This document shows, piece after piece, positions 1 to 9,862 of a stretch of 64,000 nucleotides of DNA (positions within the stretch are counted from its first letter, which is position 1; every line of letters begins with the position of its first letter). The stretch is taken from contig NZ_JAKJPO010000001.1 in assembly GCF_021725675.1 (NCBI RefSeq), positions 248,001 through 312,000 of the forward strand, read 5' to 3'. This DNA is from Marilutibacter chinensis. Lineage in GTDB: Bacteria > Pseudomonadota > Gammaproteobacteria > Xanthomonadales > Xanthomonadaceae. A program made the position numbers and the translations under genes. The notes below the pieces were generated by a model, which was given only the letters and a program-made list of their open reading frames with translations, did no database searches and was not told the origin of the DNA.

Positions 1-1
1 G

Positions 2-2497
2 CCGGTGCTTACGCCGGCGGCCGAACCCTCCGGAACCGAGACCTACGCCGTCGAGCAGCGCTTCGCGCTGACGCCAGACGAATCGCTCTATGGCCTGGGC
101 CAGTACAACGAGCCGTACATGGACTATCGCGGCCGCGACGTGCTGATGGTGCAGACCAACATCGGCATCGTCGTGCCGTTCATGGTATCCACGCGCCGCT
201 ATGGGCTGCTGTGGGACACGTATTCGAAGATGACGTTCTCCGATGGTCCGCGGGGCGCTGTGTTTCGTGCCGAGAACGCGCCTGCCGGCGTCGATTACTA
301 CCTGGTGGCCGGCGACACGATGGACGGGGTGATCGCGGGCTACCGCCACCTCACCGGCGCGGCGCCGATGTTCCCGAAATACGCGTTCGGGCTGTTCATG
401 AGCAAGGAGCGCTATGCCACGCAACAGCGCCTGCTGGAGGTCGTGCGGCGCTTCCGCCGCGAGCGCTTCCCGCTGGACGTGATCGTGCAGGACTGGCAGT
501 ACTGGGGCGGACAGAAGGACGGCCAGTGGGACGGCAACTGGAGCGGCATGATCTGGGATCCCGAGCGCTATCCCGATCCCGCTGGCATGGTACGCACGCT
601 GCACGAGGATCTGCACACCCGGCTGATGGTGTCGATCTGGCCGTCGGTCGGCAACGACACCGCGCTGGCCGGCGAACTCGATGCCAGGGGATTGCGCTTC
701 GAACCGCTGCACTGGATTTCCGGGCGCGCGCGCATCTACGACGCATTCAGCGACGAAGGCCGGGCCATCTACTTCAAGCACGCGAAGAAGGGCCTGTTCG
801 ACATCGGCGTCGATGCACTATGGATGGATGGCACCGAGGTGGAAGTGGGCGGTGCCGCGCACGATCCGGCCGAGGTGGAGGCCGATATCAAGCGCCTGGG
901 CCGCAACGCGATGGGCGACTTCGGGCGCTACCTCAACATCTACAGCCTGCTGACGACGCGTGGTATCTACGAAGGCCATCGTGCCAGCGCCGATCTGGCC
1001 GACAGGCGCGTCTTCACGCTTACCCGCTCCGCCTGGGCCGGACAACAGCGCCATGCCGCGTTGCCATGGTCGGGCGACACCACGGCCGGCTGGGCCGCGC
1101 TGCGCGCGCAGATCGCCGGCGGCCTGAACGTCTCGATGGCGGGGCTGCCGTACTGGACCCAGGATGTCGGTGGCTTCTTCGTCAACGCACCCGGCGGTGA
1201 ACGCGATCCGGCCTACCGCGAACTGTTCGCACGCTGGAACCAGTTCGGCGTCTTCAACCCGGTCTATCGCATCCATGGCACTTCGATCGAGCGCGAACCC
1301 TGGGTCTTCAAGGCACTCGAGCCAGAGGTCTACCGCTCGATACGTCGTGCCGCCGAACTGCGCTACCGCCTGCTGCCCTACATCTACAGCCTGGCCTGGG
1401 CCAGCACGCACGACGGCTACACCATGATGCGCGGCCTGGCGATGGACTTCCCGGACCAGCCGGCGCTGCGTCGCGTGGACGATACCTACATGTTTGGTCC
1501 GGCGTTCCTGGTGCAGCCGATCACCAGGCCGATGTTCCACGCCGAACTGCCGCCGCCGCCGACGGTGCCGGCGGCGCAGTTGCGCACATCCGACGGCAGG
1601 CCGGGCCTCGAGCTCGAGTACTACCGAGGCACGGAATTCGAGGAATTCGCCAGTCGCACCATCGACACGCAGGCCGAGCACCATTGGCCCGGCCCGCCGC
1701 TGGACGGCGTGCCGCCTGGCCTGGCTGGGCTGCAGAACTTCTCGGCGCGCTGGCGAGGCCAGATCATCGCAGCCGAGGACGGCGAGCATGAGATCGGTGT
1801 CGAAGGCGACGATGGCTTCCGCGTCTGGCTCGATGACGAGCTCGTCGTCGACGAGTGGAAGGAATCCGGTGCGCGCTTTGCGGGAGCGCGCATGTTGCTG
1901 CGCAAAGGGCAGGCGGTGCGCGTGCGCATCGACTATTTCCAGAAGGGCGGCGGCCGGTCGATGCGGCTGGCCTGGCGCACGCCGGGCGAACGCCACGCCC
2001 TTGAGGAGCACCAGCGGCAACTCGATCCAAGGCAGGCCACGCTGCTGCCGGCCGGTACGGACTGGTACGACTTCTGGACCGGCCAGCGCCATGCCGGCGG
2101 TGCCAGCGCCGCGCGGCGCTATGCGATCGACGAATTTCCGCTGTTCGTGCGCGCCGGCTCGATCGTGCCGTTGGGCCCGCTGGTCCAGCACGTCGACGAG
2201 AAGCCGGACGCGCCCTACGAGGTCCGCATCTACCCCGGTGCCGACGGCCGCTTCACGTTGTACGACGACGACGGCGAGACCTATGCGTACGAGAACGGCG
2301 AGTACGCCACGGTCGCGCTCGCCTGGGACGACGCGCGGCGCGCTCTGCGCATTGGCGCCCGGAAAGGCAGCTTCCCCGGCATGGTCGGGCAGCGCACGTT
2401 GAACGTTCGGCTGATGCCGTCGGCTCCCGGTGACCGCGCCCAGATACGGACCGTGCGCTTCCACGGTGAGCCGATCGAGCTTCAATTCACACCATGA
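2..2497 (+). CDS. GH31 alpha-xylosidase with PA14 domain (5' partial)
   Basis: Glycoside hydrolase family 31, most like alpha-xylosidases that remove xylose from the non-reducing end of xyloglucan oligosaccharides. The frame is open to the window edge and begins inside the N-terminal beta-sandwich (SLYGLGQYNEPY), so the true start and any signal peptide lie upstream. The catalytic barrel carries the nucleophile Asp in DALWMDGTEVE (about nt 811-843) and the probable acid/base Asp in WSGDTTAGW (about nt 1066-1092). A PA14-like domain (ELEYYRGTEF through SMRLAWRTPG, about nt 1609-1985) is inserted in the C-terminal half, as in xyloglucan-active alpha-xylosidases such as Cellvibrio Xyl31A. A C-terminal sandwich with YDDDGETYAYE follows. 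It is the first visible gene of a glycosidase cluster and ends 19 bp before the GH97 gene. Family assignment is firm; substrate is inferred from PA14 and neighbours. Confidence 0.9.
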   Translation, partial: PVLTPAAEPSGTETYAVEQRFALTPDESLYGLGQYNEPYMDYRGRDVLMVQTNIGIVVPFMVSTRRYGLLWDTYSKMTFSDGPRGAVFRAENAPAGVDYYLVAGDTMDGVIAGYRHLTGAAPMFPKYAFGLFMSKERYATQQRLLEVVRRFRRERFPLDVIVQDWQYWGGQKDGQWDGNWSGMIWDPERYPDPAGMVRTLHEDLHTRLMVSIWPSVGNDTALAGELDARGLRFEPLHWISGRARIYDAFSDEGRAIYFKHAKKGLFDIGVDALWMDGTEVEVGGAAHDPAEVEADIKRLGRNAMGDFGRYLNIYSLLTTRGIYEGHRASADLADRRVFTLTRSAWAGQQRHAALPWSGDTTAGWAALRAQIAGGLNVSMAGLPYWTQDVGGFFVNAPGGERDPAYRELFARWNQFGVFNPVYRIHGTSIEREPWVFKALEPEVYRSIRRAAELRYRLLPYIYSLAWASTHDGYTMMRGLAMDFPDQPALRRVDDTYMFGPAFLVQPITRPMFHAELPPPPTVPAAQLRTSDGRPGLELEYYRGTEFEEFASRTIDTQAEHHWPGPPLDGVPPGLAGLQNFSARWRGQIIAAEDGEHEIGVEGDDGFRVWLDDELVVDEWKESGARFAGARMLLRKGQAVRVRIDYFQKGGGRSMRLAWRTPGERHALEEHQRQLDPRQATLLPAGTDWYDFWTGQRHAGGASAARRYAIDEFPLFVRAGSIVPLGPLVQHVDEKPDAPYEVRIYPGADGRFTLYDDDGETYAYENGEYATVALAWDDARRALRIGARKGSFPGMVGQRTLNVRLMPSAPGDRAQIRTVRFHGEPIELQFTP

Positions 2498-2516
2498 CGG
2501 ACATGAGGGTTGCTTC

Positions 2517-4445
2517 ATGAAGATGCACAAGAGGTTGCTCGCGGCGATCGCCACCGTGTCGTGGGCCACCTTGGCGGGATCCGCCACCGCGGGCCCGCAG
2601 ATCATTGAGTCGCCGGGCGGCGACGCCGTGATCCATATCGAGGACGACGCCAGCCGGTTCTCGGTGCTGTGGCGCGGGGAGACCGTCGTTGCCTCCTCGC
2701 CGCTGGGGCTGGAGCTCGACGGTGCGCCGGCGTTCGGCACCCTGACGCTCGAAAGCCGCGAGGATGCCGAGGTGGACCGCGATGTCCCGCTGGTCGCGAC
2801 CAAGGCATCCGCCGCGCGCGACCGCTACCGCGGCGCCACACTGACTTTCCAGGAAGCGGATGCGTCCGCGCGCAGGCTCATCATCGATGTGCGCGCTTAC
2901 GACGATGGCATCGCGTTCCGCTATCGCATCGATGACGCGGCGCCCGTGCGGCTGCGCGGCGAGCGCACGGCGTTCACCCTGGAGGGCGATCCCTCCTGTC
3001 TGGTCACGCAGCGCGACTATGGCGCGCACGAGTTGCCGTTCGAGCGCCTGCGCGTCTCGCAGCTGAAGGAAGACGTCGCCTACGACGTACCGGTGGTATG
3101 TGCCACGCCGTCGGGTCGTACCCACTACGCGATCACCCAGGCGCACCTGCAGGGCTACACCGGCGCCATGCTGCGGCGCGAGGGTGCGTCCCTGCGCGTG
3201 CACCTGTCAGCCGTGCCGGACCGGCAGGGCCCGGCCTACATCTCGCCGGCCGGCCTGACGACGGCCTGGCGTGCGGTCATGCTGGCCGACCGCACGGGCC
3301 GGCTGATCGAATCGAACCTGGTCGGCAACCTCAATCCCCAGCCCGAGGGCGATTTCGGCTGGGTGGAGCCCGGCAAGGCAGCCTGGGACTGGTGGTCGGG
3401 ACCACTGGAGGGCGTGACCCCGGATCTCGCGACCTATCGTCGCTTCATCGATTTCGCGGCCGAGTCGGGATTTCCCTATTACCTCATCGATGCGGGCTGG
3501 TCGTGGGGAGCGGGTCCCTGCTGCGAGGCGCGGCCGACCACCGACATCGCGCGTGCAGCGGACGGCATCGACATGCCGGCACTGGCGCGCTACGCGGCGG
3601 ACAAGGGCGTGGGCCTGTTGCTGTGGGTGCATTGGGAACACCTGGCGCCGCGCATGGACGAGGTGCTGGACACCTATGCGCGCTGGGGCATCAAGGGCAT
3701 CAAGGTCGACTTCATGAACCGCGACGACCAGGAGATGGTCGATTTCTACCAGCGCATGGCCGAGGCCACCGCGAAGCGCAGGATGCTGCTCAACTTGCAT
3801 GGCGCCTACGTGCCCGCGGGCCTGCAGCGTACCTATCCGAACTTCGTCACCCAGGAAGGCGTGCTGGGCGCCGAGTGGAACAAGATGGACCGGCGCATCA
3901 CCGCCCAGCACAACCTGATGTTGCCGTACACGCGGATGCTGGTCGGACCGATGGACTACACGCCAGGCGGCTTCCGCAACGCCACGCCGCAGAGCTTCGA
4001 GGTGCGGGCGGCGATGCCGCAGACACAGACCACGCGCGGCCAGGGGCTGGCGATGTACGTGGTCTACGACAGTCCCTTGCAGATGGTGTCGGACGATCCC
4101 GAAGCCTATCGGGACGCAGAGGGCTTCGAGTTCATCCGTCGCGTGTCCACCGTCTGGGACGAAACCCGCTTCCTCTCCGGCGAGCCCGGGCGCGACATCG
4201 TGCTGGCGCGGCGTTCGGGCAGGGACTGGTACGTCGGTGCGATGACCGCCGACGAGGCGCGCACCGCACGGGTGCCGCTGGACTTCCTGCCCGACGGCCA
4301 GTACCGCGCGACGGTGTGGGAGGACGGCGATGCGCCGGACGAGGTGCGGCGCAGCGAGCGCACGGTCACCGCTGGAAGCGTCCTCGAATTGCGCCAGTCG
4401 CCCGCCGGTGGGGCCGCGGTGATCCTGGAGCCCGCCGGGCCATGA
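2517..4445 (+). CDS. GH97 glycosidase, probably retaining alpha-galactosidase type
   Basis: A 642-residue secreted GH97 enzyme. The start at 2517 is chosen because it begins a signal peptide (MKMHKRLLAAIATVSWATL, cleavage near SATA-GPQ) and follows a GAGGG stretch; the frame stays open upstream but gives no signal sequence. An N-terminal beta-sandwich precedes the barrel. GIKGIKVDFMNRDDQ supplies an Asp at the nucleophile position of retaining GH97 alpha-galactosidases (the inverting SusB-type alpha-glucosidases lack it), and FVTQEGVLGAEWNK supplies the candidate acid/base Glu. It is 19 bp downstream of the GH31 gene, so co-transcription is likely. Side-chain removal from hemicellulose or galacto-oligosaccharides is inferred. 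The retaining/inverting call rests on a motif read by eye. Confidence 0.88.
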   Translation: MKMHKRLLAAIATVSWATLAGSATAGPQIIESPGGDAVIHIEDDASRFSVLWRGETVVASSPLGLELDGAPAFGTLTLESREDAEVDRDVPLVATKASAARDRYRGATLTFQEADASARRLIIDVRAYDDGIAFRYRIDDAAPVRLRGERTAFTLEGDPSCLVTQRDYGAHELPFERLRVSQLKEDVAYDVPVVCATPSGRTHYAITQAHLQGYTGAMLRREGASLRVHLSAVPDRQGPAYISPAGLTTAWRAVMLADRTGRLIESNLVGNLNPQPEGDFGWVEPGKAAWDWWSGPLEGVTPDLATYRRFIDFAAESGFPYYLIDAGWSWGAGPCCEARPTTDIARAADGIDMPALARYAADKGVGLLLWVHWEHLAPRMDEVLDTYARWGIKGIKVDFMNRDDQEMVDFYQRMAEATAKRRMLLNLHGAYVPAGLQRTYPNFVTQEGVLGAEWNKMDRRITAQHNLMLPYTRMLVGPMDYTPGGFRNATPQSFEVRAAMPQTQTTRGQGLAMYVVYDSPLQMVSDDPEAYRDAEGFEFIRRVSTVWDETRFLSGEPGRDIVLARRSGRDWYVGAMTADEARTARVPLDFLPDGQYRATVWEDGDAPDEVRRSERTVTAGSVLELRQSPAGGAAVILEPAGP

Positions 4446-4597
4446 ATGCGACGCTCCGCAAGACCTTCGTTGCCTGGTGCTCGGCATTCGCGCCGTTCCA
4501 GGTCGGCGCGACCCTTGCGCGGAGTGTCAACAATCGCAGGGGGAACCACGGGAGGTACCGGTCCATGGCCCGGCGCCGGACCGGGCAGGGGTCGTCC

Positions 4598-6340
4598 ATG
4601 AAACCCCTTACATGCATGTTGCTCACGGTCGCGGTTCCGTTCCAGCTTGCGGCTTGCGGCCCGAATGCGGGACCTGTCATCGCTCCCGATTCCGGCAGGG
4701 CGGTTTTCGAATGGGTGGAATATGCCGGGGCCGACCCCGTGTTCGAGCAGGTACCGCCGCCCGGCGCCTTCCGGAACCCCATCCTCGCGGGCTTCCATCC
4801 CGACCCGAGCATCGAGCGGGTCGGCGACGACTACTACCTGGTCAACTCCACCTTCGGGTTCTATCCGGGTGTCCCGGTCTTCCACAGCCGGGACATGGTG
4901 AACTGGACACAGATCGGAAACGCGATCGACCGCCCCGACATGATGCCGTTCGGCCCGGACGTCAGCCTGAGCGGCGGCGGCATCTACGCGCCCGCCATCC
5001 GCCATCACGACGGGACCTTCTACCTGACCACCACCTGCGTGGGGTGCGGCGGCAACTTCATCCTCACCACCCGCGATCCGGCGCAGGGCTGGAGCGATCC
5101 CGTCTGGCTGCCGCACATCGGCGGGATCGATCCGTCGCCGTTCTTCGACGACGACGGCCGGATGTACATCGTCCACCATGCCGATCCACCGGTGAAGAAG
5201 TACCCCGCGCATACCCAGATCCGGATCATGGAGGTGGATCGGAAGACGTTCGCGCCACTGTCGGAGGACGTGCTGCTAGTTGATGGCAGCGACAAGCAAC
5301 CCTGGCATACCGACTACATCGAAGGCCCGCATCTCTACAAGGTCGATGGCCGCTACTATCTCGGCGTGGCAGGCGGCGGCACCGGGTACTACCACCAGCA
5401 ATTGTTCTATCGCGCGGACTCGCCGTTCGGTCCCTTCCGCGCCAATCCCCGCAACCCGGTGCTCACCCAGTTCGGCCTGCCGGACGATCGTCCCGACCCG
5501 GTCACGGCCACCGGTCATGCGGACCTGGTGCAGGACCAGAACGGACGCTGGTGGGCGGTGTTCCTGGGCACGCGCGTGTACGACCTGGCGACCCCGCCGC
5601 AAGACCCCGGCAACTTCCATACCGGTCGCGAGACCTTTCTGCTGCCGGTGCGCTGGGAAGACGGCTGGCCGGTGATGCTGGCCAAGGGACAGCCACTGCC
5701 GTGGACCCCGAAAGCCCCGGCGTTGCCCGCGGGCGACGCGCCTGCAGTCCCCACCACGGGCAACTTCGGCTGGCGCGAGGAATTCGATGCACCCGCACTC
5801 CCGCCCCAGTGGCTGTTCGCAAGAACGCCGCGCAGCCAGTGGTGGAGCACCGGCAGCGGTGCCCTGGTCCTGCAGCCGCGCGCGGACCGCATCGGCGGGA
5901 ACGGGCAGCCCTCGTTCGTCGGTCGTCGCATCCAGCACATGAAGGCGTCGTTCTCCACCCGGCTGAAATTCTCGCCGTCCCGGCCGGGGGACGAGGCGGG
6001 GCTGCTGGCCGTCCAGAACGACGACTTCTATTACGCCTTCGGCCTGGGAACCGATGAGCAGGGCAACGCCGTGCTGAGGGTCCATCGCCGTCGGGGTGGT
6101 GACGAACCCGCCGATGGCGTGGTGCTGGCCGAACGGGCGCTGGGTCCGGAAGTACGTGAAGGGGTGACCCTGAAGATCGATATCGATCGGGCCAGGATCG
6201 ACTTCCGCTACAGCGCCGACGACGAGACCTTCACCGCCCTCCTGGACGACGCCGATGCGGACGTGCTGACCACGGCGGCGGCCGGCGGGTTCGTTGGCGC
6301 CGTTGTGGGCCCCTATGCGCACAAGGAGGCGTCGCCGTGA
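4598..6340 (+). CDS. GH43 beta-xylosidase/alpha-L-arabinofuranosidase lipoprotein
   Basis: A 580-residue GH43 enzyme. The frame is open far upstream (to 3098) only as a shadow of the GH97 gene; the real start is the ATG at 4598, which opens a lipoprotein signal with lipobox LAAC (MKPLTCMLLTVAVPFQLAAC). The five-bladed propeller has the expected acids: base Asp in GFHPDPSIE (about residue 66), pKa-modulating Asp in GGIDPSPFFDDDG (about 178), and acid Glu in DYIEGPHLYK (about 242). From about residue 388 (GWREEFDAPALPPQW) a concanavalin-like C-terminal sandwich follows, as in the GH43 subfamilies with beta-xylosidase or arabinofuranosidase activity. A 152-bp gap separates it from GH97. Which pentose it removes cannot be told from sequence alone. 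Confidence 0.9.
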   Translation: MKPLTCMLLTVAVPFQLAACGPNAGPVIAPDSGRAVFEWVEYAGADPVFEQVPPPGAFRNPILAGFHPDPSIERVGDDYYLVNSTFGFYPGVPVFHSRDMVNWTQIGNAIDRPDMMPFGPDVSLSGGGIYAPAIRHHDGTFYLTTTCVGCGGNFILTTRDPAQGWSDPVWLPHIGGIDPSPFFDDDGRMYIVHHADPPVKKYPAHTQIRIMEVDRKTFAPLSEDVLLVDGSDKQPWHTDYIEGPHLYKVDGRYYLGVAGGGTGYYHQQLFYRADSPFGPFRANPRNPVLTQFGLPDDRPDPVTATGHADLVQDQNGRWWAVFLGTRVYDLATPPQDPGNFHTGRETFLLPVRWEDGWPVMLAKGQPLPWTPKAPALPAGDAPAVPTTGNFGWREEFDAPALPPQWLFARTPRSQWWSTGSGALVLQPRADRIGGNGQPSFVGRRIQHMKASFSTRLKFSPSRPGDEAGLLAVQNDDFYYAFGLGTDEQGNAVLRVHRRRGGDEPADGVVLAERALGPEVREGVTLKIDIDRARIDFRYSADDETFTALLDDADADVLTTAAAGGFVGAVVGPYAHKEASP

Positions 6341-6515
6341 CAGAACATCGCGCCGCGCCACCGGATGCGTACTGCCTTCGTTCCATGTGTTCGAACGACG
6401 CCGGCGCCGCCCGGCCCGGCTGCGTGGGAGCGCTCATCCAGTGAAGACGGATGCCAGGCGCTACCCGCCGCGATGCAGAACGTTCCCGGGTACCCGACGG
6501 GACGCGGTCCCGCCC

Positions 6516-7433
6516 ATGCGGTTGCCCGGCCTCCTGGCCGCCATTCTCCTGCTCTTCGTGGCCGGTGCTTCGTTTGCCTGGGACACCGAGGAAGTCACGC
6601 CGGAACGGGTGCGCGCCAATTTCGCCAGACCGATCGTTCTGGGCCCGGACGATGTGCGTGCGTTTCCCGATGCGCCGGCCGGCTTCCGCGACGTGCGCGC
6701 CGGCGCCGCGCAGGGGAGGGTGGAGACATTCGGCTATGGTTCGGGCGTCACCGGCACGCGGCGCCATGCCAATGTCTACCTGCCGGCCGGCTTCCGGGGC
6801 GACCGCACGTATCCCGTGCTCTACCTGTTGCACGGGATCGGCGGCAACCAGGATGAGTGGCCCGGCTACGTGCGTGCGCAGGCGATCCTGGACAACCTGA
6901 TCGCGGACGGCAGCGCGGTACCGATGATCGTCGTCATGCCCAATGGCCGCGCGCTTCCGGACGATCGTAGTCCCCCGCCGGAACGTGTGTTCACGCCGGA
7001 GAACGCGGCGGGCTTCGCGAGGTTCGAGCATGATCTGCTGGATTTCCTCATTCCTGCGATCGAGGCGAAGTATCCGGTCCACGCCGACCGCGCGCACAGG
7101 GCGATCGCCGGACTCTCGATGGGCGGCGGCCAGGCATTGAACTTCGGTTTCGGCCATCCCGACATGTTCGGCTGGGTCGGCGCATTCTCCGCGGCCCCCA
7201 ACACCCTGCCGCCGGCGGAGCTGGTGCCCGATCCGGCAGCGCTACGCGGACGATTCGCGCTGCTGTACCTGTCGTGCGGGAATCGCGACGGCCTCATCAA
7301 CGTGTCCCAGGACCTGCATGCATACCTGAAACGACACGATATCGTCCATCTCTGGAACGTGGGCGATCACGGTCACGATGGCGACAGCTGGGCGAACAAT
7401 CTTCATCACTTCGTGCAGAGGATCTTCCATTGA
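6516..7433 (+). CDS. Secreted esterase, CE1/feruloyl-esterase-like alpha/beta hydrolase
   Basis: A 305-residue alpha/beta hydrolase of the esterase D/CE1 type that includes feruloyl and acetyl-xylan esterases. The chosen ATG (6516) starts a signal peptide (MRLPGLLAAILLLFVAGASF-AWD); the open frame continues upstream as low-quality Arg-rich sequence overlapping the previous gene, which I regard as noncoding. Visible features are the oxyanion-hole segment YLLHGIGGNQDEW, nucleophile elbow GLSMGGGQAL, candidate Asp in SCGNRDGL and His in VGDHGHDGDSW. Its place between GH43 and GH9 genes suggests removal of ester decorations so that the glycosidases can act. The acyl group is unknown. Confidence 0.85.
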   Translation: MRLPGLLAAILLLFVAGASFAWDTEEVTPERVRANFARPIVLGPDDVRAFPDAPAGFRDVRAGAAQGRVETFGYGSGVTGTRRHANVYLPAGFRGDRTYPVLYLLHGIGGNQDEWPGYVRAQAILDNLIADGSAVPMIVVMPNGRALPDDRSPPPERVFTPENAAGFARFEHDLLDFLIPAIEAKYPVHADRAHRAIAGLSMGGGQALNFGFGHPDMFGWVGAFSAAPNTLPPAELVPDPAALRGRFALLYLSCGNRDGLINVSQDLHAYLKRHDIVHLWNVGDHGHDGDSWANNLHHFVQRIFH

Positions 7434-7641
7434 CCCGGCACCCGACGCCAGTTCGGTACGGGGCGGGGGCGGGTCCCGATCACCGATGCCATGCGTTGGC
7501 GGGACATCCGCGTTGCGCCGATTGCACTCCAACCGCTGTCGGCGGCGATCCCTGCTGTCGGCGCGCCGGGACAATCGACTCTGCAGCGGCACCATTTCCC
7601 GTTGACCTTTACTCAACTCCTGCACAGAGGCGGAGCAAACG

Positions 7642-9720
7642 ATGACGAACCTAGACCTGCGGGGCATGGCGGCCCTGTCCGTCGCTCTGGGCATGGCGGT
7701 CGGCCTGCCAGCCTGTGGAGGTGGTGGAAGTCCGCAACCCACAGCTTCCGGACCCGCAGCGGCGACGGCGGCCACTGAGACGGCCGCAGCCATGGCCCTG
7801 GCCAGCACCGTTGCTGCGGAGTCCACCACCTCACGGCCGCGGGTGATGTCGAAACCACTGCCTCCGATGCTGAGCAGTGTGGTGGGTGACGGTCCGTTCA
7901 TCGTCGTCGATCAGTTCGGCTATCTGCCCGGCCTGGAGAAGGTGGCGGTGCTGCGCGATCCGGAAGACGGCTTCGACAGCGCCGACCAGTACGTCCCGGG
8001 CGCGACGCTGCAGGTGATCGATACGGCAACGAACGCCGTGGTGTTCAGTGGTTCGCCGACGCCGTGGAAGGACGGCGCCGTCGATACCTCGTCCGGCGAC
8101 CGCGTGTGGCACTTCGACTTCAGTGCCGTCACCGCGCCCGGCACCTACGAGGTGGTGGATGCGGCGCGCAACCTCCGCTCGGCCCGGTTCGAGATAGGTG
8201 CCGATGTGTACCGGCCGGTACTGGTACAGGCGGTGCGCACCTTCTTCTACCAGCGCGCCGGTCACGCCAAGCTTGCGCAGTACGCCGGCGCCAGGTGGGC
8301 CGACGGCGCAAGCCACATGGGCCCGCTGCAGGATACCCAGGCGCGCCGCTACGACGCCCCCGGCGATGCATCGACCCAGCGCGACCTGCATGGCGGCTGG
8401 TATGACGCCGGCGACCTCAACAAGTACACGAGCTGGGCAGCGAGCTACGCCGTCGACCTGCTGCATGCCTACACCGAGAATCGGCCGGTGTGGACCGACG
8501 ACTTCAACATTCCCGAGTCCGGCAATGGCGTTCCCGACATTCTGGACGAAGTGAAATGGGGCATGGACTGGCTGGCTCGGATGCAGAACGGCGATGGCTC
8601 CGTGCTGTCCATCGTGGGGTTGGCGTCGGCCGACGGAGGCGGCCGGCCTTCCGCCGCCACCCGGCAGAGCCTGTACGGCAACGCAAGCACTTCGGCGACG
8701 CTCGCGTCGGCGGCGGCCTACGCCTACGGCGCCCAGGTGTATGCATCGTTGAACAGGCCGGCCTACGACACGTATGCCGCCGACCTCCGGCAACGCGCAG
8801 AGCGGGCGTGGGACTGGGCCATCGCCAATCCCGACGTGACCTTCTACAACAACGATGCGGCCCATGGCACCGCCGGCCTGGGCGCAGGCCAGCAGGAGAC
8901 CGACGACCAGGGCCGTGCCAACCTGCGCCTGGCGGCGGCGATCTATCTGTACGCGTTGACCGGCGAGGCGAGCTACCGCAGCTACGTCGACAGCAACTAC
9001 ACCGAAGTGCCGATGATGAAGTCATGGTGGCTGTCGCCCTACCAGAGCGGCGTGACCCGCCCGCTGCTGTACTACGCCTCGTTGCCAGGTGCGACGTCCG
9101 GAGTGGCGCAGGCCATCCGCACCCGCTACACGGAGTTGTGGGAGCGGCCGGACTATGCCGGCTGGGGGGCCATCGCCGATCAGCGCGATCCCTACCGCGC
9201 CCACCTCGACTCCTACCATTGGGGCAGCAACGGAATAAAGGCGCTCATGGGCGGCATGTTCGCCGACCAGGGCCTGTACGGCCTGAGCCAGCACGGTTCC
9301 GCCGAGATCGCCAACGCCGGCGCGGCGTACCTGCACTATCTGCACGGCGTCAACCCGCTGGGCAAGGTGTACCTGTCGAACATGGGCGCCCACGGCGCGG
9401 AGAACTCGGTCGATCAGTTCTTCCACTCGTGGTTCGCCGACGGCACCGCGTGGGACAGCGCGCGGGATTCGCTATATGGCCCCGCACCCGGCTTCCTGGT
9501 GGGCGGTCCCAACAGCACCCAGTACGACTGGGACGACCGCTGTCCCGGTATATCGCCCAGATGCGGTTCGACCCGGCCCTCGCCGCCGTACGGCCAACCG
9601 GGACAGAAGGCGTACAAGGACTTCAACGACGGTTGGCCGCTGAATTCCTGGCCGATCACCGAGAACTCCAACGGCTACCAGACCGCCTACATCCGGCTGC
9701 TGGCGCGGTACGTGAGGTAG
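7642..9720 (+). CDS. GH9 endoglucanase with N-terminal CelD-type Ig-like domain, lipoprotein
   Basis: A 692-residue GH9 enzyme, expected to cut beta-1,4-glucan backbones (cellulose or xyloglucan) by inversion. The N-terminus has a lipobox-like LPAC followed by a Gly/Ser/Ala-rich linker, so surface or outer-membrane anchoring is likely. An Ig-like CelD_N domain (VVDQFGYLPGLEKVAVLRD to about residue 185) precedes the alpha6/alpha6 barrel. Catalytic signatures are the base Asp in GGWYDAGDLNKYTSW and the C-terminal acid Glu in WPITENSNGYQTAY. The insertion DRCPGISPRCGS supplies a possible disulfide. It is the only obvious backbone-cleaving enzyme in the visible cluster. The 208-bp gap before it shows no clear promoter to my eye. 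Confidence 0.92.
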   Translation: MTNLDLRGMAALSVALGMAVGLPACGGGGSPQPTASGPAAATAATETAAAMALASTVAAESTTSRPRVMSKPLPPMLSSVVGDGPFIVVDQFGYLPGLEKVAVLRDPEDGFDSADQYVPGATLQVIDTATNAVVFSGSPTPWKDGAVDTSSGDRVWHFDFSAVTAPGTYEVVDAARNLRSARFEIGADVYRPVLVQAVRTFFYQRAGHAKLAQYAGARWADGASHMGPLQDTQARRYDAPGDASTQRDLHGGWYDAGDLNKYTSWAASYAVDLLHAYTENRPVWTDDFNIPESGNGVPDILDEVKWGMDWLARMQNGDGSVLSIVGLASADGGGRPSAATRQSLYGNASTSATLASAAAYAYGAQVYASLNRPAYDTYAADLRQRAERAWDWAIANPDVTFYNNDAAHGTAGLGAGQQETDDQGRANLRLAAAIYLYALTGEASYRSYVDSNYTEVPMMKSWWLSPYQSGVTRPLLYYASLPGATSGVAQAIRTRYTELWERPDYAGWGAIADQRDPYRAHLDSYHWGSNGIKALMGGMFADQGLYGLSQHGSAEIANAGAAYLHYLHGVNPLGKVYLSNMGAHGAENSVDQFFHSWFADGTAWDSARDSLYGPAPGFLVGGPNSTQYDWDDRCPGISPRCGSTRPSPPYGQPGQKAYKDFNDGWPLNSWPITENSNGYQTAYIRLLARYVR

Positions 9721-9862
9721 CCCATGACCGGCATGACGGAGGGGAACTCCCGTGTATCCACCGAACGGGCCAGCGTCGCCGCTGGATGAAGAACGGCCGA
9801 CGGCTCGGTAGGGGGCGCCCCGCGCGCTCCCACCGGACCAGACAACTCCTGAGAGAACCACG

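Noticed and set aside
818..2803. 661-codon minus-strand frame over the GH31/GH97 genes
   Set aside because: High-GC shadow of two well-identified enzymes; composition His/Arg/Val-rich with no recognisable domain.
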